Shown piece after piece: positions 1 through 4,744 of a stretch of DNA of 5,171 bases. Both the position numbers and the translations under genes were made by a program. The notes beneath the pieces were generated by a model. It worked only from the letters and a program-made list of their open reading frames with translations. It was not told the origin of the DNA and did no database searches. The stretch is from Treponema sp. (GTDB lineage: Bacteria > Spirochaetota > Spirochaetia > Treponematales > Treponemataceae), in the NCBI GenBank assembly GCA_016282455.1, contig JAEEKM010000092.1:1-5171 (forward strand). Reading direction: 5' to 3'. Every line of letters begins with the position of its first letter. Position 1 is the first letter of the stretch.

Positions 1-471
1 ATGTTTTCTAAGTTTGAAGAGCCGAGAAAATTTTCTGTATTGGAATCCCAGATTTTATACGACCCGAATAATTCCTATAAAAATGAACTTGAAAAGATTA
101 ATCAATTTGCAAAAGAAGATTTAGAAAATAATCTTAATAGTTCACTTGGTTACATTCATTATCTTATTTCAGATTACAAAAAAGACCGCTGGTATCGCCG
201 AGATGCATTCATTCAATTACATGAGAATTTGAACACAGCAATAAGAGCAGGAGTTCAGGCCTTATTTTATCTAAATGGATTTTATTCTCCGGCAGAAGAC
301 AGGGCAATTTATTATTCCCACAGCCTGCAAAAACTTCCAGAAAATTATACAGAAGTAATCTCAAAAGCCTGCAGTCAAAACACAGATTCAGAAGAAGATT
401 ATTTCAGACGGGAGAAAATCTTCATGGAAAATATAGTCAGTTTTGTTGAAAAATATAATTCCTGCAAATAA
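1..471 (+). CDS. C-terminal part of a probable nucleotidyltransferase-type protein (5' end cut by window)
   Basis: The frame is open from base 1 to a TAA at 469-471 and gives 156 residues. It starts with ATG at base 1, but no upstream sequence is available to show a ribosome site, so this Met may well be internal to a longer gene. Residues 15-35 (including ILYDPNN) resemble the stretch that follows the catalytic domain in DUF4037/nucleotidyltransferase-like proteins, where 'vLyDp' precedes a helical tail. The rest is predicted to be almost wholly helical, with a WYRRDAF segment at 64-70 and NTAIRAGVQALFYLNGFYSP at 78-97, like a HEPN-type or substrate-binding helical domain. No catalytic GS...D motif is present in the visible part. 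The DNA is AT-rich (about 32% G+C in the first 60 bases against about 48% in a sampled ackA line). The family call is inference from weak motif resemblance; that the frame is coding is fairly secure. Confidence 0.6.
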   Translation: MFSKFEEPRKFSVLESQILYDPNNSYKNELEKINQFAKEDLENNLNSSLGYIHYLISDYKKDRWYRRDAFIQLHENLNTAIRAGVQALFYLNGFYSPAEDRAIYYSHSLQKLPENYTEVISKACSQNTDSEEDYFRREKIFMENIVSFVEKYNSCK

Positions 472-555
472 AGGAAACTGGTTTGGAAAACATTTTATTA
501 AACATATGGATAGAGATAAAAAAATGGAATAAAATGACGAAAAGTATATGCTAAT

Positions 556-562
556 AAAGGAG
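556..562 (+). promoter_or_regulatory. Ribosome binding site of the decayed gene
   Basis: AAAGGAG lies 9 nt before the ATG at 572. It is a near-perfect match to the anti-Shine-Dalgarno sequence and shows that the broken reading frame downstream was once a translated gene. Confidence 0.6.
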
Positions 563-571
563 AAATAAAAA

Positions 572-804
572 ATGAAAAAAATTAATCTTGTACTTTTTTT
601 TTAATGCTAACAACCTCAATAAAAGTCTTTGCATTTGATAAACAGGAGCAGGTAATAAATGAGATTAAAAGAAGAAATTATGAGGATGTAAAAATACTTC
701 TTTAAAAATGGTACTTAATTATGGCAGAATTAAATTCCGACAAAGCAAAAACCATTGCAGAAAAAGGTCTGGAAAGAATCAAGGCAAACTTACAGGAAGA
801 ATAA
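572..804 (+). pseudogene. Decayed gene for a small secreted protein, possibly ankyrin-repeat type
   Basis: From the ATG at 572 the frame reads MKKINLVLFF and stops at TAA 602-604, just after a run of nine T (594-602). Adding one T restores a classic signal peptide: two basic residues, a hydrophobic core and an AFA-like cleavage site near residue 20 (…SIKVFAFDKQEQ). That frame continues to a TAA at 703-705 (44 residues), then reopens in the same frame through to TAA 802-804, ending MAELNSDKAKTIAEKGLERI plus a few residues. Just before the second stop the text is NYEDVKILL; dropping one T at about 702 would give NYEDVKILLKNG, which matches the 'dvvklLLenGA' part of an ankyrin repeat, but that frame then soon stops at 716-718. 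So the gene needs at least one indel and one further change to be open. It is most likely a remnant with internal deletion. The ankyrin idea rests on about a dozen residues. A short genuine 44-residue product made by slippage at the T run is the alternative. Confidence 0.45.
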
Positions 805-830
805 AACTAAAAAGTAATTGAACTGTTTTA

Positions 831-861
831 AGGGGTGTCCGAAGAAAAATCAGACACCCCT
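831..861. terminator. GC-rich hairpin between converging units
   Basis: A perfect 9-bp stem (AGGGGTGTC at 831-839 with GACACCCCT at 853-861) encloses a 13-nt loop. It sits between the end of the plus-strand decayed gene and the stop codon of the minus-strand lipoprotein gene (870), where a terminator is expected. It lacks a canonical T run after the stem on either strand: the plus strand continues with T then A8, and the minus strand with TTAAAAC. On the minus strand the T8 run comes before the stem instead, so U and A flanks could lengthen the helix. Terminator function is inferred from position; the hairpin itself is plain in the sequence. Confidence 0.5.
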
Positions 862-869
862 AAAAAAAA

Positions 870-1337
870 TTAGTCAAGAAGAGATCTGTTCAGAATGTTC
901 TGTACATTCAGTGAGTTAGAACTGTCTCCACCTGCGTCAGGTGTACTAGTAGATGCTTTTTTGTCAAAGTTCACGTAGACCTTGTAGCCGTTCTGATCAC
1001 TATCCCTTGACTTCTTGAAATAGTGCACATGGGCGAAATTGTTCTTCTGGTAGAGGGCACCTCCATAGGCAAAGATTTTGAACATTTCTACTGCCTTTGC
1101 ACATTCTTCATCAGAGGTAAAGTCGGCTTCTCCGTAACTTGTCACAACAGCGTCACCACTTGAGCCATCTGTAACTCTTATTGTTTTGATGGAAACTTCC
1201 CAGACCCCCTTGACCCAGGACTCGGAAACTTCTGCTTCAGTAACACCCTCATATCCATAGTTGTCGCAGGCTGCAAAAGAAAGGGCTGAAAGGATACAAA
1301 GTACTCCCGCAAAAATCAATGCGAAATTTTTCTTCAT
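870..1337 (-). CDS. Small lipoprotein of unknown function
   Basis: This encodes 155 residues. The start is the ATG at 1335-1337, because AAGGAG (minus strand, 1345-1350) lies 7 nt upstream. The frame stays open back to a TTG at 1400, but that would put the TATAAT promoter element inside the coding region, so it is rejected. Residues 1-23 are a lipoprotein signal peptide (MKKN, then a hydrophobic stretch) and the lipobox is SFAAC with Cys24 as the lipidated residue. Phe at -3 is unusual for proteobacteria but acceptable in spirochaetes, whose lipobox is looser. The mature part, about 132 residues, mixes acidic and aromatic stretches (SESWVKGVWEVSIKTIRV, FAYGGALYQKNNFAHVHYF) that look beta-rich, and ends in a Ser/Thr/Asp/Gly-rich tail. 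I recognise no family. It should sit in the inner or outer membrane facing the periplasm or surface. It is divergent from ackA and ends 8 nt from a hairpin. Confidence 0.8.
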   Translation of the reverse strand: MKKNFALIFAGVLCILSALSFAACDNYGYEGVTEAEVSESWVKGVWEVSIKTIRVTDGSSGDAVVTSYGEADFTSDEECAKAVEMFKIFAYGGALYQKNNFAHVHYFKKSRDSDQNGYKVYVNFDKKASTSTPDAGGDSSNSLNVQNILNRSLLD

Positions 1338-1344
1338 AATTACA

Positions 1345-1350
1345 CTCCTT
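1345..1350 (-). promoter_or_regulatory. Ribosome binding site fixing the lipoprotein start
   Basis: AAGGAG on the minus strand, 7 nt from the ATG at 1337, selects this start over the upstream TTG at 1400. Confidence 0.8.
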
Positions 1351-1374
1351 CTTTGTTTGATTTTAACAAAGCCA

Positions 1375-1400
1375 ATTATATTATAACACGCATTTTTCAA
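1375..1400 (-). promoter_or_regulatory. Probable promoter of the lipoprotein gene
   Basis: On the minus strand two overlapping perfect TATAAT boxes occur at 1380-1385 and 1375-1380, about 40 nt before the lipoprotein start codon. The best -35-like hexamer is TTGAAA at 1395-1400, but it is only 14 nt from the second box and 9 nt from the first, so the -35 element is uncertain. A weak -35 often goes with activator-dependent expression, and an inverted repeat overlaps this position. Confidence 0.5.
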
Positions 1401-1417
1401 GAAAACCAGAAAAATGC
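1390..1417. repeat. Perfect inverted repeat between divergent promoters, candidate operator
   Basis: GCATTTTTC (1390-1398) and GAAAAATGC (1409-1417) form a perfect 9-bp inverted repeat with a 10-nt spacer; the arm centres are 19 nt apart, close to two helical turns. The right arm runs into a 10-bp palindrome, AAATGCATTT (1412-1421), so the half-site GCATTT occurs three times. The element overlaps the -35 zone of the lipoprotein promoter and ends 5 nt before the ackA -35 box. A regulator binding here could affect either promoter. It could also be a simple hairpin without function, since the DNA is AT-rich. Confidence 0.45.
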
Positions 1418-1422
1418 ATTTC

Positions 1423-1451
1423 TTGTCAGACGGACGTTTTTACAGTATAAT
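1423..1451 (+). promoter_or_regulatory. Sigma-70 type promoter of ackA
   Basis: TTGTCA (1423-1428) and TATAAT (1446-1451) are separated by exactly 17 nt. The -35 box matches the consensus TTGACA at five of six positions and the -10 box at all six. Transcription would begin near 1458, giving a leader of about 30 nt before the ackA ATG. This predicts strong, housekeeping-level expression. Confidence 0.75.
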
Positions 1452-1487
1452 ACTTGAGATTTATTTTATTTTTTTTAGAGGCATTTT

Positions 1488-2819
1488 ATGGTAATCCTTA
1501 CACTGAACTGCGGTTCGTCATCTGCAAAATACCAGGTGTACGACTGGGACAACAAAGAGGTAATGGCAAACGGTGTTGTTGAGCGCATCGGAATTGACGG
1601 AAGCTGCATCACCCACAAGGCAAAGGGAAAGAAAACAGAGATTGAAAGCCCCTGCCCTACTCACAAAGAAGCAATCGAACTTATCATTAAAGAAATCACT
1701 GACCCCGAAGTTGGTGTTATCAAGAGCATGGACGAAATCGGAGCCGTCGGACACCGCGTTCTTCATGGTGGCGAAAAATTTACAAAGAGTGTGCTCATTA
1801 CACCGGAAGTGCTTGATGGTTTCCGCGAAGTAATTGACTTAGGTCCCCTTCACATGCCAGCAAACATCATGGGTATTGAGGCAGCCCAGAAGGTTATGCC
1901 AAACGTTCCACACTCTGCAATCATGGATACAGCCTGGCACCAGACCATGCCGGAGGAAACTTTCCAGTATGCAATTCCACGCGAATGGTATGAAAAATAT
2001 GCTGCCCGCCGCTATGGTTTCCACGGAACTTCTTTCCTTTACACAGCAAAACGTGCAGCAGTGCTTCTTCACAAAAAGCCTGAAGAGACAAACCTCATCA
2101 TCTGTCACATCGGAAACGGTTCTTCCATGTGTGCGGTAAAAAACGGTGTCTGCTATGACACAACAATGGGTATCACTCCTCTTGAAGGACTTGTAATGGG
2201 AACACGCAGTGGTGACCTTGACCCTGCCCTGCCCTTCTACATCATGCGCAAAACCGGAATGTCTGCAGACGAAATGGACAAAGCCCTTAACAAAAAATGC
2301 GGATGCCTTGGCATTACAGGAAAATACTCTGACCGCCGCGACATTGAAATTGATGCCGCCAAGGGAGATAAACTCTGCCAGCTTTCAATTGAAATGGAAG
2401 CCCTGAGAATTAAAAAATACATCGGTGCTTTTATGGCAGAACTTGGACACGTAGATGCAATCGTATGGACTGCAGGTGTTGGAGAAAGAGGACCAATCAC
2501 AAGATTCAAGGCCTGTTCTGGTCTTGAAAACTACGGCATTAAGATTGATGCACAGAAGAATGAATGGAGCTTCACCGGCAACGCAGAAACCTGCATCAGT
2601 GCAGACGACAGTGCAACAAAGATTTTTGTTATTCCAACAGATGAAGAGCTGGTAATGACAGAAGATGCTTATGCACTCATGAAGGGAACCTACGACGTAC
2701 ACACAAAGTTCACCTACAGTTTCCAGAAACCGGAATACGTAAACAAAGCCCGCGAAGAAGGACTTAAGGCTGACCTGGTTAAACGCCCCAACCTTGCAAA
2801 AGTTGTAGTTCGCCCGTAA
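1488..2819 (+). CDS. ackA: Acetate kinase
   Basis: Acetate kinase (EC 2.7.2.1) moves phosphate between acetyl phosphate and ADP, giving acetate and ATP in fermentation, or the reverse for acetate activation; it is cytosolic. The fingerprints are in order: LNCGSSSAKY (6-15, Asn7), GHRVLHGG (88-95, Arg90), MDTAWHQTMP (146-155, Asp147), YGFHGTS (176-182, His179), CHIGNGSS (206-213, His207), MGTRSGDLDP (237-246, Arg240), TAGVGERGP (328-336) and TDEELV (384-389). Spacing follows the Methanosarcina enzyme closely (Asn7, Arg91, Asp148, His180, Arg241 there), so all catalytic residues are present. The 443 residues exceed the usual ~400; the excess is a basic C-terminal tail after about residue 400. 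The start is set by AGAGG at 1477-1481, 6 nt before ATG. The gene has its own promoter and terminator, so it is monocistronic, with no phosphotransacetylase gene alongside. Identification is secure. Confidence 0.97.
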   Translation: MVILTLNCGSSSAKYQVYDWDNKEVMANGVVERIGIDGSCITHKAKGKKTEIESPCPTHKEAIELIIKEITDPEVGVIKSMDEIGAVGHRVLHGGEKFTKSVLITPEVLDGFREVIDLGPLHMPANIMGIEAAQKVMPNVPHSAIMDTAWHQTMPEETFQYAIPREWYEKYAARRYGFHGTSFLYTAKRAAVLLHKKPEETNLIICHIGNGSSMCAVKNGVCYDTTMGITPLEGLVMGTRSGDLDPALPFYIMRKTGMSADEMDKALNKKCGCLGITGKYSDRRDIEIDAAKGDKLCQLSIEMEALRIKKYIGAFMAELGHVDAIVWTAGVGERGPITRFKACSGLENYGIKIDAQKNEWSFTGNAETCISADDSATKIFVIPTDEELVMTEDAYALMKGTYDVHTKFTYSFQKPEYVNKAREEGLKADLVKRPNLAKVVVRP

Positions 2820-2840
2820 GCATTTTGTAGATTACAAAAG

Positions 2841-2900
2841 AAGGCTGACTGTGTGGAAAAGTGTAAGATGCACTTCACAAACACAGCAGCCTTTTTTTTT
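2841..2900. terminator. Rho-independent terminator, probably bidirectional
   Basis: Stem arms at 2841-2854 (AAGGCTGACTGTGT) and 2881-2893 (ACACAGCAGCCTT) pair over 13 bp with one bulged A, and a smaller inner stem (AAGTG with CACTT) can form in the loop. A run of nine T (2892-2900) follows on the plus strand, closing ackA 21 nt after its stop. On the minus strand the same stem is followed by CTTCTTTTG, so it can also end the operon whose last stop codon is at 2909. Confidence 0.85.
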
Positions 2901-2908
2901 CAGAATTA

Positions 2909-3802
2909 TTATTTTCTTGAATAAAGAATAAGTTCCGGGTGATATTCAAAATGCATGTTGTCAAAAATCACCCATTTACCGCCCCAGATAAAACCTTCGT
3001 CTTCAAAAATTTTAATTACTTTTTCAGGAGGCATCCATCTTTGGGAAAGAGGAGTGAGCATCCAGTTCTTAGGATTTTTATCTCTTGCCCAGCTCCAGAA
3101 AATCTGTTTACCGTTAAGTTTTTTTGGGAGAATGTCAATGGCAACTCCCATACTGTGAAAGGACTTTCTTTTAGTACCGACAATCTGCCGCCAGGAATAG
3201 GCATCTGCACTTTTTATTTCTTCTACAAAAGAAGCTGTTTCCTTATCTGTCTTTGAAAGGGTAATTATCTTTTCTTCCACACGGGCCAGTGGCTCTGAAA
3301 TTCTTTTATGCACGGTGGTCTTGCAGCCAAGAAAATCAACCCTCACAAGATTCTGTTCAAGACTAGCTCTTGTTTCTGCACCATAAAGGGCTTCGAAAAA
3401 AAACATGGGGGTACCGGAACCATTTTTTCTGTTGTCATTAGAAGCAAACTCTCTGATGCGTTCCCTTTCTTCTTCAGAAAGACTTTCAGGATCCCGTAAA
3501 TCCTCATAGCGATAGAACAGGGGCCAGTATTTTTCTATATTTTCCCTTTCACTTTCGGGAAGCATTCTTCCCCCTGCCCAGAAAAAGGAAACTTTGTCTG
3601 ACGGAAATAAAACCGTAACAATCCAGTCCCTGCTCCGCCCGTCCCTTAAAACTTCAAAAGATAAATCAGGGTATGCTTTTTGTAAAATTGCAGTACCGGT
3701 AAAAACAGGAATCTTTGGAAGTGAATAAGAGGAAGTTTCTTCTGAAAAAACTGGAGAAGTCTGAGACAAAAATAAAAAAAGAAAAACACTGAGAAACTTC
3801 AT
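2909..3802 (-). CDS. Exported M15-family peptidase (D-Ala-D-Ala carboxypeptidase/endopeptidase-like)
   Basis: This encodes 297 residues from the ATG at 3800-3802. Zinc peptidases of family M15 cut D-amino-acid-containing peptide links in peptidoglycan. The C-terminal domain (about 195-297) carries the fold's signature: SFHSMGVAIDI (214-224) with His216 and Asp223, and WGGKWVIFDNMHFEY (273-287) with Asp281 and His284. Those would be the three zinc ligands and the acidic catalytic residue, all present. Residues 1-20 are a signal peptide (MKFLSVFLFLFLSQ, likely cut after VFS), so it acts in the periplasm. Residues 21-190 form an N-terminal region I do not recognise. The frame runs on to a TTG at 3892, overlapping the thioesterase gene; I prefer the ATG because the signal peptide starts there and AAGGGGG (3806-3812) lies just upstream, though only 3 nt away. 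It ends the minus-strand gene series and stops near a two-way terminator. The exact bond cut cannot be told. Confidence 0.85.
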   Translation of the reverse strand: MKFLSVFLFLFLSQTSPVFSEETSSYSLPKIPVFTGTAILQKAYPDLSFEVLRDGRSRDWIVTVLFPSDKVSFFWAGGRMLPESERENIEKYWPLFYRYEDLRDPESLSEEERERIREFASNDNRKNGSGTPMFFFEALYGAETRASLEQNLVRVDFLGCKTTVHKRISEPLARVEEKIITLSKTDKETASFVEEIKSADAYSWRQIVGTKRKSFHSMGVAIDILPKKLNGKQIFWSWARDKNPKNWMLTPLSQRWMPPEKVIKIFEDEGFIWGGKWVIFDNMHFEYHPELILYSRK

Positions 3803-3805
3803 GAG

Positions 3806-3846
3806 CCCCCTTGTGGGAAACCTTTTCAGAAGCGGTAAGCCCACAA
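3806..3846 (-). promoter_or_regulatory. Ribosome site and adjacent hairpin before the M15 peptidase gene
   Basis: In the 76-nt gap before this gene the minus-strand RNA can form a 7-bp stem, TTGTGGG (from 3840-3846) with CCCACAA (from 3811-3817), with a 22-nt loop. Its 3' arm runs directly into the purine-rich AAGGGGG ribosome site (3806-3812), overlapping it by two bases. It could modulate access to the start site; this is a prediction from complementarity only. Confidence 0.3.
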
Positions 3847-3878
3847 AAGGACAGAGAAGTTTTTCTGCAAAGGTCAGT

Positions 3879-4280
3879 TTACTTTTTCTCAAGTTTCATT
3901 CCGCTGATAGTAACGAAAGCAACTTTTGTTCCAAGTTCATCACTTACGTTCACTTCATAAAGGCAGGTTGTGCGCCCGTCTTTAATGAGGCTTGCACTTG
4001 CAAGAAGTTTCTTTCCCTTTGCCATGCCAAGGAAATTTATCTGGCTTGTAACAGAAACCGTCTGTACTGCATTGAAGTTTGCGGCTACGGCAAAAGTGTA
4101 ATCGGCAAGAGTAAAAATTGCTCCTCCCATTACACCCCCGTAAGCATTTTTGTGGGAAGAAGAAATTTCCAGTGAACAGACTGCACTTCTTTCTCCAACA
4201 GAATCGATTACAATACCTGTCGTTTTCGTTGCATAAGTGTCGTGTCCGAAAAACTCCCGGGCTTTTTCTAAATCAGTCAT
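3879..4280 (-). CDS. PaaI-family hotdog-fold acyl-CoA thioesterase
   Basis: This encodes 133 residues, typical for a single hotdog domain of the PaaI/4HBT type, which hydrolyses acyl- or aryl-acyl-CoA esters in the cytosol as a tetramer. The core is HKNAYGGVMGGAIFTLADYT (43-62): the His-x-Asn turn, the Gly-rich helix start, and Asp60, which aligns with Asp61 of E. coli PaaI. The usual HGG is MGG here, with Met51 where PaaI has His52. The strands VSVTSQINFLG and KLLASASLIKDGRTTCLYEV follow the usual order. Two ATGs stand in tandem (4281-4283 and 4278-4280); CAGGGAG at 4287-4293 is 3 nt from the first and 6 nt from the second, so I choose the second. It follows the ACT gene by about 20 nt and lies downstream of paaK, suggesting it releases CoA from arylacetyl-CoA or related products. 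Substrate is inference; family is firm. Confidence 0.88.
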   Translation of the reverse strand: MTDLEKAREFFGHDTYATKTTGIVIDSVGERSAVCSLEISSSHKNAYGGVMGGAIFTLADYTFAVAANFNAVQTVSVTSQINFLGMAKGKKLLASASLIKDGRTTCLYEVNVSDELGTKVAFVTISGMKLEKK

Positions 4281-4301
4281 CATTTACTCCCTGCAAAAGA
4301 A

Positions 4302-4733
4302 TTAGCTTTTGAGAAGTTCCCCTTCACTTGCCATGCGGATTCCGTTCTCTTCAAAAACTTTTTCTGTGGCAGGAATATCGGTTGAACGGATAATCATGTA
4401 GGCAGAGTTTACGTTGCGTCCTGTAAAACCATACATGTATTCTACGTTGCGTCCGTTATCTGCAAGAATTTTTAAGATGCGGTTGAGGCTTCCTGCTTCG
4501 TCTGGAATTTCCACTGCAATAACCGGAGTGATTTTTGCAATGTAATGAGAACGTTCAAGAGCAGCCTGTACCTGTTCAGGATTTTCCACAATGATGCGGG
4601 CAATTCCAAAATCAGAAGTATCTGCAATGCTCAGGGTTTTCATATTGATGTGGTGCACTGCAAGAACATTTGTGAGTTCAGAGAGTGCGTTCTTTCTGTT
4701 TTCAATAAAAATAGAAATCTGTTTAATAGTCAT
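4302..4733 (-). CDS. Tandem ACT-domain protein
   Basis: This encodes 143 residues made of two ACT domains and nothing else. ACT1 (about 4-66) opens IKQISIFIENRKNALSELTN and ACT2 (about 71-137) has the clearest signature, IPDEAGSLNRILKILADNG, the D-x-A-G-x-L loop that binds amino acids at ACT dimer interfaces. Stand-alone ACT proteins of this kind are commonly found next to phenylacetate-CoA ligase genes in anaerobes, and the layout here agrees. It has no DNA-binding or catalytic domain, so it probably senses an amino acid and acts on a partner protein; the ligand may be aromatic, given the neighbour, but the sequence does not show that. AGGAG (4740-4744) is 6 nt upstream and overlaps the paaK stop codon, so translation is probably coupled to paaK. 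Confidence 0.9.
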   Translation of the reverse strand: MTIKQISIFIENRKNALSELTNVLAVHHINMKTLSIADTSDFGIARIIVENPEQVQAALERSHYIAKITPVIAVEIPDEAGSLNRILKILADNGRNVEYMYGFTGRNVNSAYMIIRSTDIPATEKVFEENGIRMASEGELLKS

Positions 4734-4739
4734 TTTTTT

Positions 4740-4744
4740 CTCCT
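4740..4744 (-). promoter_or_regulatory. Ribosome binding site overlapping the paaK stop codon
   Basis: On the minus strand TAGGAG combines the paaK TAG stop (4743-4745) with the AGGAG site for the ACT gene, whose ATG begins 6 nt further on. This arrangement favours translational coupling. Confidence 0.8.

Noticed and set aside
721..804. Independent 27-residue small protein starting at ATG 721
   Set aside because: No ribosome site precedes it and it is in phase with the restored upstream frame, so it is better read as the tail of the decayed gene.
1338..1400. Longer lipoprotein reading frame starting at TTG 1398-1400
   Set aside because: It adds 21 residues before a normal lipoprotein signal, has no ribosome site, and its codons include the TATAAT promoter boxes. 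The ATG at 1337 has AAGGAG 7 nt away.
1518..2702. Several open frames of 65-105 codons on both strands inside ackA
   Set aside because: They are shadows of a secure gene with no motif or start signal of their own.
3801..4175. Plus-strand open frame of 124 codons opposite the thioesterase
   Set aside because: It is antisense to a firm family member and its translation is Cys/Lys-rich without recognisable pattern.
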